A stretch of 64,000 bases of DNA from JBDSSS01 sp963764195 (GTDB lineage Bacteria; Actinomycetota; Actinomycetes; Actinomycetales; Dermatophilaceae), in assembly GCA_963764195.1 (NCBI GenBank), contig CAVXRG010000008.1, positions 186,001 through 250,000 on the forward strand, in the 5' to 3' direction. Below the pieces are notes generated by a model, which saw only the letters and a program-made list of their open reading frames with translations, was not told the origin of the DNA and ran no database searches. Shown here one piece after another: positions 17,656 to 26,590 of the stretch. A program made the translations under genes and the position numbers. How positions within the stretch are numbered: the first letter of the stretch is position 1; the number at the start of each line of letters is the position of its first letter.

Positions 17656-17942
17656 CCTCGGCGTCGTCCTGACCCACGACGTCGGGTCGGCTCGGCGGGC
17701 ACGGTCCGGACCTTCCAGCCATGGGCCAGTGCCGCCGAACGCAGCGCCACCGCGCCTGACAGCTCGTGCGCGACCCGTCGCGACTCGTCCACCTGGGGCA
17801 GCACGTAGCGGCCGCGCCGCGGACGGTGGACCGAGCCGTCCTCCAGAGCCCGCCTGACCGCGCCGCGGCTCGTCACGGCGACCAGCTCGCGCCGCGTCGC
17901 GACCCCGCCGAGTCGGGTCATCGTTTTCACGAGCGAGGACAT
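17640..17942 (-). pseudogene. Remnant of an AbiEi-type N-terminal domain / DUF559-like protein
   Basis: The first ~83 codons read MTRLGGVATRRELVAVTSRGAVRRALEDG...RPRRGRYVLP, then ALRSAALAHGWKVRTVP. This matches the winged-helix N-terminus seen in actinobacterial AbiEi-antitoxin-domain / DUF559 proteins. After about 17693 the homologous reading moves to another frame (RPDVVGQDDAEV) and then runs into the convergent membrane-protein gene. The C-terminal DUF559 half is missing. A frameshifted, truncated remnant is the best reading; the family assignment is moderate. Confidence 0.5.
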
Positions 17943-18100
17943 CTCGCCACTCTGGCGGGCGGCGTCACCCGGCCGCCGGCGTCGTCCACACGCCCGGCGG
18001 ACCCACGAACCCGAACGTGCCGCCGTCAGCCCCGCTCAGCCGCGCCCGCCCTCAGGACCTCGTGGGTCCGGGCGACCGCGCCGGCGGTATGCCGCTGGGC

Positions 18101-19666
18101 TCAGCCCGCGGTCCAGGCGGACTCGCCGCCGATGACCGTCTCGAGCACCGCCGCATCGCGGATCGCGGCCGGGTCGCGCTCCTCGAGCTCCCACAGGTCC
18201 CGGTCGAGGCAGACGAGGTCGGCAAGCTGGCCCGGGGCGAGGCGGCCGACGTCGATCCGACCAACCGCGGCGTGCGCCGCGACGGTGTGGGCGTGGACGG
18301 CCTCGTCGAGGCTGACCCGCTGCTCGGGGTGCCACCCGCCGAGCGGGGTCCCGTCGGCCCGCCGCCGGGTCACGGCGGCGTGCAGGGAGTGGAAGGGGTT
18401 GGGGTCCTCGACCGGGGCGTCGGAGCCGAAGGCGAGCTCGACGCCGGCGTCGAGGAAGGTTCGCCAGGCATAGGTCGACACCCGGCGCGGCCCGATGAGC
18501 GCGTCGACGATCTCGTGGTCGGCGGTGCAGTGGCTCGGCTGCATCGAGGCGACGACGTCGAGCGCTCGGAAGCGCGGGATGTCGACCGGCCGGACGTGCT
18601 GGGCGTGCTCGATCCGCAGCCCGCCGGTCAGGCCCTCGCCGCGCAGGACGGTGTAGGCGTCGAGCACGAGCCGGTTGGCCTCGTCGCCGATGGCGTGCGT
18701 GGCCACGTCGAGCCCGGCCGCCAGCGACATCCGGACGCGCTCGAGCAGGAGGGGATAGGGGGTGACGGCGATGCCGCAGCCCTCGTGGCCGACGAGCGAC
18801 TCCGTCATGTGGGCCGTCTGGGAGCCGAGGGCGCCGTCGCTGAAGAACTTGACCGGGCCGACCCGCAGCAGGTCGTCACCCTGGCCGGAGCGGCGGCCCT
18901 CGTGGATCGCGAGCTCGAGGTCGCCGTCCCGCACCGCCTTGGTCACGCGCAGCCGCAGCCGCCCGTCGGCGTGCATCGCGCGGTAGGCCGCGCGCGCGTC
19001 CTCCCCGTCGAAGTCGGTGATCGCGGTGAGCCCGACCGACAGGAGGTGGTCGTGGCAGCGCTCCACGAGCGGCCGGAGCGGCTCGTCGTCGAGCACCCCG
19101 AACACGAGCTCCTGGGCCGACTCGCGCAGGATCCCGGTCGCCTCGCCCGAGGCGTCCCGGACGATCTGCCCGCCGACGGGGTCGGGGGTGTCGCGGGTGA
19201 TGCCGGCGCGATCGAGCGCGACGGAGTTCGCCCAGACGGTGTGACCGTCGACGCTGTCGAGGACGGCGACGCGGTCGGGGCAGACCGTGTCGAGCGCGTG
19301 CCGGTCGGGCTGGACGGCGACGGCCCAGCGGTTGTGGTTCCACCGCCCGCTGTGCACGGACTGGCCGGGGGCGAGCCCGGAGACGTGGGTCCGCAGCAGG
19401 TCGAGAGCTTCTTCGAGCGACGCCGCCTCGCGCAGGTCGACCGAGGCGAGGTCACGCGAGACCCAGGCGGTGTGGATGTGGGCGTCGTGCAGGCCGGGCA
19501 TCACGACGGCGCCGGGCAGGTCGACGACGGCAGCATCGCCGGCGAGCCCGCGGGCCTCGGCCCCGACAGCGACGATCCGGCCGTCCCGGACGAGCAGGGC
19601 GTCGGTCCACGGGGCATCGGCGACGCCGGTGCGGATCCGCGGATGCCGGAAGAGCGTGCCGCTCAT
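18101..19666 (-). CDS. Amidohydrolase family protein (YtcJ-like)
   Basis: 521 aa metal-dependent amidohydrolase. VVMPGLHDAHIHTAW carries the HxH metal motif near residue 60; FDGEDARAAYRAMHADGRL, KFFSDGALGSQTAHM, ATHAIGDEANRLV and EHAQHVRP follow; AFGSDAPVEDPNPF holds the late Asp. This is the YtcJ-like subgroup; substrates of this subgroup are mostly unknown. ATG 19666 overlaps the stop of the upstream quinone oxidoreductase gene by 4 nt, so the two form an operon. Confidence 0.85.
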   Translation of the reverse strand: MSGTLFRHPRIRTGVADAPWTDALLVRDGRIVAVGAEARGLAGDAAVVDLPGAVVMPGLHDAHIHTAWVSRDLASVDLREAASLEEALDLLRTHVSGLAPGQSVHSGRWNHNRWAVAVQPDRHALDTVCPDRVAVLDSVDGHTVWANSVALDRAGITRDTPDPVGGQIVRDASGEATGILRESAQELVFGVLDDEPLRPLVERCHDHLLSVGLTAITDFDGEDARAAYRAMHADGRLRLRVTKAVRDGDLELAIHEGRRSGQGDDLLRVGPVKFFSDGALGSQTAHMTESLVGHEGCGIAVTPYPLLLERVRMSLAAGLDVATHAIGDEANRLVLDAYTVLRGEGLTGGLRIEHAQHVRPVDIPRFRALDVVASMQPSHCTADHEIVDALIGPRRVSTYAWRTFLDAGVELAFGSDAPVEDPNPFHSLHAAVTRRRADGTPLGGWHPEQRVSLDEAVHAHTVAAHAAVGRIDVGRLAPGQLADLVCLDRDLWELEERDPAAIRDAAVLETVIGGESAWTAG

Positions 19667-20646
19667 GCCCGGGGGACCAGGATGAGCTTGCCCGTGGTGT
19701 GCCGCCCCTCGAGCGCCGCGTAGGCGTCGGCGGCGCCCTCGAGCGGGTAGCGACCACCGATCTCGAGCCGCAGCGAGCCGTCGGCGATGGCGCCGAGCAC
19801 CTCCCGGGCCCGCCACTCGTACTCGTCGCGGTCGGCCACGTAGTGCGTCAGTGTCGGCCGCGTCACGAAGAGCGACCCGCCCGAGTTGAGTCGCTGGAGG
19901 TCGAAGGGCGGGACCTGACCGCTCGCGCCGCCGAAGAGGACCATCATGCCGCGGGGCCGCAGCGAGGCGAGGGACGCGTCGAACGTCGACTTGCCGACGC
20001 CGTCGTAGACGACGTCGACGCCGCGCCCGACGGCCGTGCGCACCGCACCGGCGACGTCGTCCACGTCGGTGTAGTTGATGAGGTGCTCGGCGCCGAGCTC
20101 CTTTGCGACAGCGAGCTTCTCGTCCGAGCCGGCCGTCGCCACGACGGTGGCCCCGCGCGCGGTGACCAGCTGCACGAGCAGCTGTCCGACCCCGCCCGCC
20201 GCGGCGTGCACGAGGACGACGTCACCGGGCTGGACGGCATACGTGCTCGTCACGAGGTAGTGGGCGGTGAGGCCCTGCAGCATCGCGGCGGCTGCAACCT
20301 CGAGGTCGAGCCCCTCGGGGACGGGGACGAGGGCGGAGGTCGGCTTGTTGACGACGGTCGACTGGCTGCCCGGCGACTGGCACCACGCGACGCGGTCGCC
20401 GACGGCCAGGCCGGTCACGCCCGCCCCGAGGGCGGTCACGGTGCCGGCACCCTCCTCGCCGAGGACGAACGGGGTCGGCACCGGGTAGACGCCCTGGCGC
20501 TTGTAGACGTCGATGAAGTTGACGCCGGCGGCGGCCACCTCGACCTGCACCTCGCCGGCGCCGGGGTCCGGCAGGTCGTGGGTCCGCACGTCGAGGACGC
20601 TGCGGTCACCGGGCTCGCTGACGTAGACGCTGGTCGCAGAGGTCAT
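19663..20646 (-). CDS. NADPH:quinone oxidoreductase (zeta-crystallin type MDR)
   Basis: 327 aa zinc-free medium-chain dehydrogenase. N-terminal AAGVNFIDVYKRQGVYPVPTP is the quinone oxidoreductase signature, the nucleotide-binding motif is VHAAAGGVGQLLVQLVTARG, and PRGMMVLFGGASGQVPPFDL follows. It transfers hydride from NADPH to quinones. First gene of a two-gene operon with the amidohydrolase. The start ATG at 20646 fits the family N-terminus. Confidence 0.9.
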   Translation of the reverse strand: MTSATSVYVSEPGDRSVLDVRTHDLPDPGAGEVQVEVAAAGVNFIDVYKRQGVYPVPTPFVLGEEGAGTVTALGAGVTGLAVGDRVAWCQSPGSQSTVVNKPTSALVPVPEGLDLEVAAAAMLQGLTAHYLVTSTYAVQPGDVVLVHAAAGGVGQLLVQLVTARGATVVATAGSDEKLAVAKELGAEHLINYTDVDDVAGAVRTAVGRGVDVVYDGVGKSTFDASLASLRPRGMMVLFGGASGQVPPFDLQRLNSGGSLFVTRPTLTHYVADRDEYEWRAREVLGAIADGSLRLEIGGRYPLEGAADAYAALEGRHTTGKLILVPRA

Positions 20647-20677
20647 GGCGCAACCCTACGACCCGCCTCCACGGCGT

Positions 20678-20921
20678 TCAGGGGTGGACGGGCGCGGCGT
20701 CGACGAGGGCGACGGTGGCGACCAGCTCACGCTCGAAGGCGGCGAGCAGCGACTCGGGGTCGTCCACGACGCTCGGGTCGGCCATCAGCCCGACGCGCAC
20801 CGTCTCGGCGTCGGTGAAGATGCAGACGCCGGCGAGGGGGAGCGGCGCCGTTGACCATGACGGTGACGTCGTGGAGGGCCTCGCGGGTGGTGTCGTCGGT
20901 GCCAGGGCTGAGGTCGGTCAT
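20678..20921 (-). pseudogene. Small frameshifted remnant, possibly the C-terminus of a WS/DGAT-type acyltransferase
   Basis: Reading starts MTDLSPGTDDTTREALHDVTVMVNGA and, after a one-base frame change near 20845, continues as LAGVCIFTDAETVRVGLMADPSVVDDPESLLAAFERELVATVALVD to a TGA at 20678. The second stretch resembles the extreme C-terminus of wax ester synthase/DGAT-like proteins. The assignment is weak. What is clear is that coding character continues across a frameshift. Confidence 0.4.
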
Positions 20922-20936
20922 GAGGAGCCTCCTTCA

Positions 20937-20987
20937 GTCGAGTGCTCATTTCCCGACGCAGCCTGCGTCGGAAAGTGGGCACTCGAC
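20937..20987. repeat. GTCGAGTG-family hairpin between the remnant and GNAT gene
   Basis: Arms of 25 nt (20937-20961 and 20963-20987) are complementary except at three positions, with almost no loop. Outer edges read GTCGAGTGCTCATTTC and GAAAGTGGGCACTCGAC, the same repeat as at 26591-26842 and 38577-38671. It follows the GNAT stop by 10 nt on the minus strand, so it may act as its 5'-side boundary or as a terminator. Confidence 0.75.
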
Positions 20988-20996
20988 GGGGTGCCG

Positions 20997-21518
20997 TCAG
21001 CCGCTCGAGCGGGCGAGGGCCGTCAGCGCGTCGCCGTCGACCCGATAGGTGGTCCACCCGTCCTGGGCGACCGCTCCCCGCGAGCGGTAGAACTCGATCG
21101 AGGGGGTGTTCCAGTCGAGGACCCACCACTCGAAGCGGGTCCAGTCGCGCTCGACGCAGATCGCGGCGAGACGCACGAGCAGGGCCTTGCCGATGCCGGC
21201 GCCGCGCTGCTCCGGCTCGACGAAGAGGTCCTCGAGCCACAGCCCGTGCCGCCCGGTCCAGGTCGAGAAGCTGGTGAACCAGATCGCCATGCCGACCACG
21301 TGACCGTCCCGCTCGGCGACGAGGGCGTATGCCGCCGGGTGGCCGTCATCGGGGAAGAGCGCCGTGGCGAACTGCTCCTCGGTCGCCGTGGCTGCCTCCG
21401 GCTCCTTCTCGTAGAGCGCGAGGTCGCGGACCAGCCGGACCAGGTCGGCCACGTCGGCGCGGGTGGCGTCGCGGATCGTGAAGGGGGCTGGCGCGGTGGC
21501 GGGATCAACGTCGGTCAT
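20997..21518 (-). CDS. GNAT family N-acetyltransferase
   Basis: 173 aa GCN5-related acetyltransferase. The acetyl-CoA binding motif A is LFVEPEQRGAGIGKALLVRLA; the preceding strand GLWLEDLFV and the C-terminal WVLDWNTPSIEFYRSRGA are typical of diamine/spermidine-type acetyltransferases. Acceptor is unknown. It faces away from the helicase gene. The ATG at 21518 gives a short non-conserved N-terminus. Confidence 0.88.
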   Translation of the reverse strand: MTDVDPATAPAPFTIRDATRADVADLVRLVRDLALYEKEPEAATATEEQFATALFPDDGHPAAYALVAERDGHVVGMAIWFTSFSTWTGRHGLWLEDLFVEPEQRGAGIGKALLVRLAAICVERDWTRFEWWVLDWNTPSIEFYRSRGAVAQDGWTTYRVDGDALTALARSSG

Positions 21519-21595
21519 CCCCGCATTCTGACCTGCGCGTCCGACGGCCGTCCCGGCGCCCGGGCGGCCCGGCCGGTGGTGTGGGCGGTTCGACG

Positions 21596-21601
21596 TAGGC
21601 T
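21596..21601 (+). promoter_or_regulatory. -10 box of the helicase gene
   Basis: TAGGCT ends 10 nt before ATG 21612. The expected transcription start is at or within about three bases of the start codon; no Shine-Dalgarno sequence is present. Confidence 0.5.
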
Positions 21602-21611
21602 GGTCGCCATC

Positions 21612-24128
21612 ATGAGCACGCTCTTCGACGACCTCTCCTTCCCCGGCTTCGACCGCGACCAGGCCTCCTCCGGGCCCGGGTCGCCGGGTTCCTCAGGGGC
21701 GGACGTGACGGCGCAGGGGGTCCCGACCTGGGCCGAAGCGGCGGCGAGCGGCGGCGCCGTGGGCGCGGCGGGGGCCGGGCGGCATACCCCGGGGTCCGGA
21801 GGGGTCGACCCCGCGACGCTCCTCGACGGGCTCAACCCCAGCCAGCGCGAGGCGGTCGTCCACGAGGGCAGCCCGCTGCTCATCGTGGCGGGCGCGGGCT
21901 CGGGCAAGACCCGCGTGCTCACGCACCGGATCGCGTGGCTGCTGGGGGAGCGGGGCGTCCAGCCCGGCCAGGTCCTCGCGATCACCTTCACCAACAAGGC
22001 CGCGGCCGAGATGCGCGAGCGGGTCGCCTCCCTCGTCGGGCCGCGCGCCCGCGCGATGTGGGTGATGACCTTCCACTCGGCGTGCGTGCGGATCCTGCGC
22101 CGCGAGGCCGCGAAGGTCGGGATGAAGTCGACCTTCTCGATCTACGACGCCGCCGACAGCCAGCGCCTGATGAGCCTCGTGCTGCGCGACCTCGACCTCG
22201 ACCCCAAGCGCTACCCGCCGCGCGGCTTCACCCACCAGGTGAGCAACCTGAAGAACGAGCTCATCGACGAGGAGACCTACGCGGCGCAGGTCGCCGAGGG
22301 CAACCACTACGACCGGATGGTCGCGGAGGCCTACTCGCAGTACCAGCGGCGGCTGCGCCAGGCCAACGCCCTCGACTTCGACGACATCATCATGATGACC
22401 GTCAACGTGCTGCAGGCCTTCCCCGACGTCGCCGAGTACTACCGCCGCCGCTTCCGCCACGTGCTCGTCGACGAGTACCAGGACACCAACCAGGCGCAGT
22501 ACCAGCTGATCCGCGAGCTCGTCGGGCCGGTGCGGGGCCCCGAGGAGTCGTATGCCGTCCCGCCCGCGGAGCTGTGCGTCGTCGGCGACTCCGACCAGTC
22601 GATCTACGCCTTCCGCGGCGCGAGCATCCGCAACATCCTCGAGTTCGAGCAGGACTACGCCGACGCCAGGACGATCCTGCTCGAGCAGAACTACCGCTCG
22701 ACCCAGCGCATCCTCCGCGCGGCCAACGCCGTCATCGCACGCAACGAGGGCCGCCGCGCCAAGAACCTCTGGACCGACTCCGGCGACGGCGCGATGATCA
22801 CCGGCTACGTCGCCGACAACGAGCACGACGAGGCGTCCTTCATCGCCAAGGAGATCGACGACCTCGCGGAGAGCCACGAGGTGCGGCCCGGCGACGTCGC
22901 GGTCTTCTACCGGACCAACGCCCAGAGCCGCGCGATCGAGGAGGTGCTGGTCCGAGTCGGCCTGCCCTACAAGGTCGTCGGCGGCACGCGCTTCTACGAG
23001 CGGCGCGAGGTCAAGGACGCGCTGGCCTACCTGCGGGTCATCTCCAACCCCGCCGACACCGTCAACCTGCGCCGCATCCTCAACACCCCGAAGCGGGGCA
23101 TCGGGGACCGTGCCGAGGCATGCGTGGCCGCCCTCGCCGAGCGGGAGCGGATCCCGTTCGTCGCGGCTCTCGGCCGGGCCGGTGACGCCCCCGGCATCGC
23201 GACCCGTTCGGTCACGGCGATCAACGGGTTCACGGCGCTGCTCGAGGGCCTGCGCGAGGTCCACGACGGCGACGGCGGCATCGCGGCGCTGCTCGAGGCG
23301 GTGCTCGACCGCAGCGGTTACATCACCGAGCTGCGGGCGAGCCACGACCCGCAGGACGAGACCCGCGTCGAGAACCTCGCCGAGCTCGTCGCGGTCGCCC
23401 AGGAGTTCGACGAGCGACGCGCGCAGGAGATCGAGGAGTCCGGCGGCGAGCTCGCGCCCGGGCAGGAGCCGGAGGACGTCGGTCCCGCGGGAGCGCTCGA
23501 GGAGTTCCTCGAGCAGGTCTCCCTCGTGGCGGATGCCGACGGGATCCCCGACGGACCCGACGGCGCCACCGGGCCCGACCTCGGCGTCGTCACCCTGATG
23601 ACGCTGCACACGGCGAAGGGGCTGGAGTTCCCCGTCGTGTTCCTCACCGGTCTCGAGGACGGTACGTTCCCGCACCTGCGCTCCCTCGGCGACCCCAAGG
23701 AGCTCGAGGAGGAGCGCCGTCTCGCCTACGTCGGCATCACCCGGGCCCGTGAGCGGCTCTACCTGTCGCGGGCCGCCGTCCGGTCCGCGTGGGGGGCGCC
23801 GCAGTACAACCCCGCCTCACGGTTCCTCGACGAGATCCCGGCCGACCTCGTCGACTGGCAGCGGCTCGGACCGTCCTTCAGCGGGGCGCGCGGGGCGGGC
23901 TCGCCCGCCGTCGCCACGCTCGCGGCCCGTCCGGGGGTGCGCAGCCCCGGCAAGCGGCCGGTCATCGCGCTCGCGGCCGGCGACCGGGTGACGCACGACG
24001 CCTTCGGGCTCGGCACGGTCGTGCGGGTCGAGGGCGAGGGCGACAAGTCGATGGCCCACGTCGACTTCGGCGAGGAGACCGGGACCAAGCGGCTGCTGCT
24101 GCGCTACGCGCCGCTCGTCAAGCTCTGA
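21612..24128 (+). CDS. ATP-dependent DNA helicase, UvrD/PcrA family
   Basis: 838 aa superfamily 1A helicase. After a ~70-residue low-complexity N-terminus come motif I (GAGSGKT), Ia (TFTNKAAAEMRER), II (VDEYQDTN), III (VVGDSDQSIYAFRGA), IV (QNYRST), V (LMTLHTAKGLEFPVV) and VI (AYVGITRARERLYL). The C-terminal ~50 residues (AAGDRVTHDAFGLGTVVRVEG) are the Tudor-like domain of PcrA/UvrD that binds RNA polymerase. It would unwind DNA in nucleotide excision repair and remove stalled polymerases. It uses ATG 21612; longer in-frame readings upstream lack coding character. Confidence 0.95.
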   Translation: MSTLFDDLSFPGFDRDQASSGPGSPGSSGADVTAQGVPTWAEAAASGGAVGAAGAGRHTPGSGGVDPATLLDGLNPSQREAVVHEGSPLLIVAGAGSGKTRVLTHRIAWLLGERGVQPGQVLAITFTNKAAAEMRERVASLVGPRARAMWVMTFHSACVRILRREAAKVGMKSTFSIYDAADSQRLMSLVLRDLDLDPKRYPPRGFTHQVSNLKNELIDEETYAAQVAEGNHYDRMVAEAYSQYQRRLRQANALDFDDIIMMTVNVLQAFPDVAEYYRRRFRHVLVDEYQDTNQAQYQLIRELVGPVRGPEESYAVPPAELCVVGDSDQSIYAFRGASIRNILEFEQDYADARTILLEQNYRSTQRILRAANAVIARNEGRRAKNLWTDSGDGAMITGYVADNEHDEASFIAKEIDDLAESHEVRPGDVAVFYRTNAQSRAIEEVLVRVGLPYKVVGGTRFYERREVKDALAYLRVISNPADTVNLRRILNTPKRGIGDRAEACVAALAERERIPFVAALGRAGDAPGIATRSVTAINGFTALLEGLREVHDGDGGIAALLEAVLDRSGYITELRASHDPQDETRVENLAELVAVAQEFDERRAQEIEESGGELAPGQEPEDVGPAGALEEFLEQVSLVADADGIPDGPDGATGPDLGVVTLMTLHTAKGLEFPVVFLTGLEDGTFPHLRSLGDPKELEEERRLAYVGITRARERLYLSRAAVRSAWGAPQYNPASRFLDEIPADLVDWQRLGPSFSGARGAGSPAVATLAARPGVRSPGKRPVIALAAGDRVTHDAFGLGTVVRVEGEGDKSMAHVDFGEETGTKRLLLRYAPLVKL

Positions 24129-24139
24129 GGGGTCGGGCG

Positions 24140-24976
24140 TCAGAGCCTGACGCCGCGCGCGGTGAGCCAGCTCATCGGCGCGACGGGCTTGCCGTCACCG
24201 GGGTGGATCTCGAGGTGCACGTGCGGGCCGGTCGAGTGGCCGCTGTTGCCGCTGCGGGCCACGACCTGCCCGGGGGAGACGGTGGCGCCGGCCGAGACCT
24301 CGATCCTGCTGTTGTGCGCCATCCAGGACACGGTGCCGTCCCAGTAGCGGATCTTGAGGAGCCGGCCGTAGCCGGTCGAGTCCCACCCGGCGAAGACGAC
24401 CGTGCCGGACGAGAGGGCGTGGACGGGGGTGCCGACGGGGGTGGCGAGGTCCTGCCCGGGGTGCATCTTGCCCCACCGCATGCCGTATCCGGAGGTCAGC
24501 GTGTAGCCGGCGAGCGGGGCGACCCAGCGTCGCGCCTTGGCCAGGGCCGCAGCCTCTGCCGCCTTCTTGGCTGCCGCCTTCTTGGCCGCCGTCTGGGCCG
24601 CCTCCTGGGCCGCCTTCTTGGCCGCCGTCGCCGCGGCCGCACGGGCCGACGTCGAGGCTGCCGTCGCGACGTCGACGGACCCGGTGGCCAGCGCGTCGAC
24701 TGTGGCCCGGTCGCTGCCGCGGGAGATCCGCGTCACGTCCGCGTCGGCGCCACCGGCCCGTGCCGCCACGAGGGCCCGGGCATCGGCACCGGCGGCACCC
24801 GCGCCCTGGGCCGCGACGAGGCCGGGGCCCAGCTCGGTGGCAGCCGCGGTGTGGATCACGAGCCCCCCGGCCGCCGTCGTGGCGAGCAGGACGAGGGGGA
24901 CGACGATCCTCCGGGCGCGCGAGGGCGAGACGGGGGGCGCGGGGCGGTGACGACCCAGGTAGCTGGGGTGGGGCAC
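24140..24976 (-). CDS. M23 family (LytM) metallopeptidase
   Basis: 278 aa. A signal-anchor helix (IVVPLVLLATTAAGGLVIH) is followed by an Ala/Lys-rich helical segment (residues ~110-160, repeated AAKKAA, coiled-coil-like) and a C-terminal peptidase M23 domain. Zinc motifs are present: HPGQDLATPVGTPV (H-x3-D) and TGPHVHLEI (HxH). It would cleave peptidoglycan cross-bridges, or act in cell separation. GTG 24976 is chosen over the upstream 25051 start because AAGGA lies ~10 nt before it and a -10 box at 25015-25020 would cut the longer reading. Confidence 0.88.
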   Translation of the reverse strand: MPHPSYLGRHRPAPPVSPSRARRIVVPLVLLATTAAGGLVIHTAAATELGPGLVAAQGAGAAGADARALVAARAGGADADVTRISRGSDRATVDALATGSVDVATAASTSARAAAATAAKKAAQEAAQTAAKKAAAKKAAEAAALAKARRWVAPLAGYTLTSGYGMRWGKMHPGQDLATPVGTPVHALSSGTVVFAGWDSTGYGRLLKIRYWDGTVSWMAHNSRIEVSAGATVSPGQVVARSGNSGHSTGPHVHLEIHPGDGKPVAPMSWLTARGVRL

Positions 24977-25014
24977 GGAGGGATCATCCTTCTGAGGTGG
25001 CGGCGGAGTGACAC

Positions 25015-25038
25015 ACCCTAGCGTGACCGTTTCGTTAT
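25015..25038 (-). promoter_or_regulatory. M23 gene promoter with possible MtrA-like direct repeat
   Basis: Minus-strand -10 TAGGGT (25020-25015) gives a leader of about 30 nt with a ribosome-binding site. Just upstream, ATAAC-GAAACG-GTCAC (25038-25023) is a direct repeat of GTAAC/GTCAC-like half-sites spaced 11 bp. MtrA, the response regulator controlling cell-wall hydrolase genes in actinobacteria, binds such repeats. The match is by eye and short. Confidence 0.4.
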
Positions 25039-25090
25039 CTGAAATTGTCATCCACAGGGGATCTCATGACCAATCCCTGACGCAGATGCC

Positions 25091-26086
25091 TCAGAGGGCG
25101 TCGGCCGGTCGTCGCCTCGCCGCGCGCCGGACCGGCGCGGAGGGATGGTCGCGCCGGTTCCGCAGGGAGCTCACCCCCGGGGTGACCGTGGCGCCGGTGA
25201 CGTCGAGGTGGGCCAGTGCGGTGCTGATCCCGTGCACGACGGTGCTCGTGATCGGCAGGCTCATGTGGCCGACGCCGTGCAGGGCGATGTTGTGGACGAA
25301 CAGGTCTTCGTGGTGCAGGGCCGCGTTGCGCTGCGGCACGATGACCTGGTCGAGGTCCGACCAGTAGACGATGAACCGGGTCTGGCAGTCGCGGACCGGT
25401 CCGGCGAGCTCGGCGTAGAGGCTGCTGCCGGGGCGCAGCTGTCGGGTGAGGCTGTTGTTCCACCCGTAGGCGAGGTAGCTGCCCTCGTGGGGTGTGCCCA
25501 GGGTGACGAGGGTGTGCACGTGCCGGTCACCGCCGAGCCGCGTGACGTAGTAGCGCGCGATGAGGCCACCCATCGAGTGGCCGATCACGTGGATGCGCTC
25601 GTAGCCCGTCTCCTGGGTGATCCGCTCGATCTCGGTCCCGAGCTGGGCGGCCGCGGTGCGGATGTCGCCGGTGAGGATGGAGTAGTTGATCGTCTCGATC
25701 CGGCCGAAGCCCCGACGCACCAGGCCCCGTCGCAGCACGGTGAAGATCGAGCGGTTGTCCACCATCCCGTGGATGAGCAGGATCGGGGTGTCGGCCGCCT
25801 CGACGTCGGAGATCGCCAGCGCGCGCTGGCTCGGGGGCAGGTGGTCGACGCGGTAGCCGTCGCGGCGCTCGGTCGAGCCGGACCCGAACAGGCCGAGCGG
25901 GTAGAGGGCCAGGTGCAGTCCCATCCAGGTGGCCTCGACGGTCGCACCGGCCAGGCCGGCGGGCCGCAGCAGGGCTCCGGCGACGTCCCCGACCGCAGCG
26001 AGCACCCCTCCGAGGCGGTTTCTGCCGTCGTCGGAGTCGTCATCCCGCGCCGGCGTCCTCGCCGAGCGTGCTGCGTCAACCACCAC
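25091..26086 (-). CDS. Alpha/beta-hydrolase lipase
   Basis: 331 aa hydrolase. The oxyanion region ILLIHGMVDNRSIF is followed by the nucleophile elbow VIGHSMGGLIARYYV; acid (VYWSDLDQVIVP) and His (HGVGHMSLP) follow in order. This is the EstA/LipA-like triacylglycerol lipase pattern. An N-terminal hydrophobic stretch (residues ~27-65) may anchor it to the membrane. The C-terminus is Arg-rich. Two consecutive GTG codons (26086, 26083) could start it. Substrates are not known. Confidence 0.85.
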   Translation of the reverse strand: MVVDAARSARTPARDDDSDDGRNRLGGVLAAVGDVAGALLRPAGLAGATVEATWMGLHLALYPLGLFGSGSTERRDGYRVDHLPPSQRALAISDVEAADTPILLIHGMVDNRSIFTVLRRGLVRRGFGRIETINYSILTGDIRTAAAQLGTEIERITQETGYERIHVIGHSMGGLIARYYVTRLGGDRHVHTLVTLGTPHEGSYLAYGWNNSLTRQLRPGSSLYAELAGPVRDCQTRFIVYWSDLDQVIVPQRNAALHHEDLFVHNIALHGVGHMSLPITSTVVHGISTALAHLDVTGATVTPGVSSLRNRRDHPSAPVRRAARRRPADAL

Positions 26087-26152
26087 TTGACCGTACCCGA
26101 GGGCCGGGTGGGCGATGGGTCACGTTCCTGTACCGGTCGCCGGTGGTCTGGC

Positions 26153-26158
26153 TAGAGT
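26153..26158 (+). promoter_or_regulatory. -10 box of the B12-binding protein gene
   Basis: TAGAGT is followed by 7 nt and ATG 26166, again predicting a leaderless transcript. Confidence 0.5.
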
Positions 26159-26165
26159 GCGCGGC

Positions 26166-26576
26166 ATGAGTCAGGTCGCCAGTGAAGTCATCCGGGTCGT
26201 CGTCGCGAAGCCGGGCCTCGACGGCCACGACCGTGGCGCCAAGGTCGTGGCCCGGGCGTTGCGGGACGCCGGCATGGAGGTCATCTACACCGGGCTGCAC
26301 CAGACGCCCGAGCAGATCGTCGAGGCCGCGATCCAGGAGGACGCCGACGTCATCGGGCTGTCGGTGCTCTCCGGCGCGCACCTGACCAACTTCGCGCGGG
26401 TCGTCGAGCTGCTCCGGGAGCGGGACGCGGCCGACATCGTCGTCTTCGGCGGCGGGATCATCCCTGCCGACGACATCCCCGAGCTCGAGGCGCTCGGGGT
26501 CGCCAAGATCTTCACCCCGGGGGCCACGACGATGGAGATCGTCGCCTGGGTGCGCGAGCACGTCGCCGTCGACTGA
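26166..26576 (+). CDS. Cobalamin B12-binding domain protein (acyl-CoA mutase small-subunit type)
   Basis: 136 aa stand-alone B12-binding domain like the C-terminal part of methylmalonyl-CoA mutase or the small subunit of isobutyryl/ethylmalonyl-type mutases. The DxHxxG motif is present in KPGLDGHDRGAKVVARAL, followed by LSVLSGAH and VVFGGGIIPADDIPEL. It should bind adenosylcobalamin and pair with a large mutase subunit encoded elsewhere. It precedes sucC, which fits succinyl-CoA metabolism. A repeat block starts 15 nt after its stop. Confidence 0.92.
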   Translation: MSQVASEVIRVVVAKPGLDGHDRGAKVVARALRDAGMEVIYTGLHQTPEQIVEAAIQEDADVIGLSVLSGAHLTNFARVVELLRERDAADIVVFGGGIIPADDIPELEALGVAKIFTPGATTMEIVAWVREHVAVD

Positions 26577-26590
26577 CCCCACCCTCCCTC

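Noticed and set aside
21612..24128. RecB- or Rep-type helicase instead of PcrA/UvrD
   Set aside because: The C-terminal Tudor-like segment and the length and motif order fit PcrA/UvrD.
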